Source of the DNA: Liopterus haemorrhoidalis
Taxonomy: Eukaryota; Arthropoda; Insecta; Coleoptera; Dytiscidae
Direction: 5' to 3'
NCBI GenBank assembly: GCA_963971575.1
Contig: OZ020623.1
Span: 17,610,980 to 17,674,979, forward strand
DNA length: 64,000 nucleotides
Part shown: positions 63,477 to 64,000 of the stretch, piece after piece
Layout: each line of letters opens with the position of its first letter
Numbering within the stretch: position 1 is the first letter of the stretch
Notes under the pieces: generated by a model
What the model saw: only the letters and a program-made list of their open reading frames with translations
Databases searched by the model: none
What the model was told of the DNA's origin: nothing
Program-made: the position numbers and the translations under genes

Positions 63477-63679
63477 CTAAAATCAAGATTTTAAATAAAA
63501 ATAACAAATTTAATAGCTATTTATGCACCAAGGGTGTCACTCAGATGATTTCGATCGGAGAACGACATAATACAGCCCGAAGGATGGATGTCGCTCGATG
63601 GCCGTAATCATCCAGTAACGCCAATGGTATATACAAGATTTTATTTTTCACTTCACATAAAATAAAAAGTAAAAATTAA

Positions 63680-63990
63680 CATATACAGAGTGCTTGTTTG
63701 AAACGCCGGATTTCGAATAACTCCTTTATTTTAAGAGATACAAAAAAATCTTCTGAAGAAAAGTTAAACTAGACAAAAGGGCCCACTTATAGTCCTTAAG
63801 TAAGATCCTGAAATAAGAATTCTGCATCACTTCCGGTTTCAGCGGAAATTGTGTCAACTTTTTATCTAGTATAGGGAATCGGTACTTTAATTTTTTTCTT
63901 GCAAGTACATTAAATCAGCTTTACAAAGATATCAAAATATCATACTTTAATTGTAACCATTTCAAAATGGCGACCATTTATTTACAAAAT
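63680..63990 (+). repeat. Dispersed repeat I, copy 2
   Basis: Reverse complement of 28449-28765: GAAACGCCGGATTTCGAATA ACTCCTTTATTTTAAGAG at the left, TTCAAAATGGCGACCATTT at the right. Non-coding, in a row intron. Confidence 0.7.
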
Positions 63991-64000
63991 AATAAATAAC

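Overview
The window is nuclear DNA of an insect, or at least an arthropod. Two intron-rich protein genes lie in very AT-rich DNA packed with nested transposable elements (Tc1/mariner, hAT, PIF/Harbinger, THAP-bearing elements, jockey-type and other LINEs, tRNA-derived SINEs, and GTCT/GACA-microsatellite repeats resembling mini-me/Helentron elements). The species cannot be named from the sequence. No CRISPR, operon, rRNA or standard tRNA gene was seen.

Layout. 1-14294 is gene-free and holds stacked MITEs, SINEs and transposase relics. 14295-26403 (+) is a complete Taf5 gene: 8 coding exons, 665 codons, all introns GT-AG, encoding a LisH-like start, the TAF5 NTD2 domain and six WD40 repeats. 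26404-32693 is the convergent intergenic stretch, again filled with transposons. 32694-63476 (-) is the 3' part of a large zinc-finger gene of the Row/POGZ family: 12 coding exons and 1158 codons here, with the 5' end beyond 64000. The two genes converge. Both encode nuclear proteins: Taf5 is a TFIID subunit and Row/POGZ proteins are HP1-linked chromatin factors. Nothing in the sequence shows that they work together.

Most notable observation: four to five consecutive exons of the Row/POGZ gene (52513 down to about 42540) encode a region that reads like a whole Merlin/IS1016 (ISXO2-like) DDE transposase. It has lost at least one and probably two catalytic acidic residues and sits upstream of the zinc-finger array. 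Vertebrate POGZ instead carries a pogo-type DDE domain at its C-terminus, so this would be a second, unrelated transposase in the same family.

Other points of interest: a 1.9-kb element with TA target duplication that pairs a THAP relic with an opposite-strand IS630/Tc1 transposase relic; a hAT element with an exact 8-bp duplication that holds a jockey LINE with an exact 11-bp duplication; a head-to-head mariner foldback; a perfect 44-bp-arm palindrome; and repeat families with tandem internal units. All similarity statements come from reading the sequence; no database search was run.
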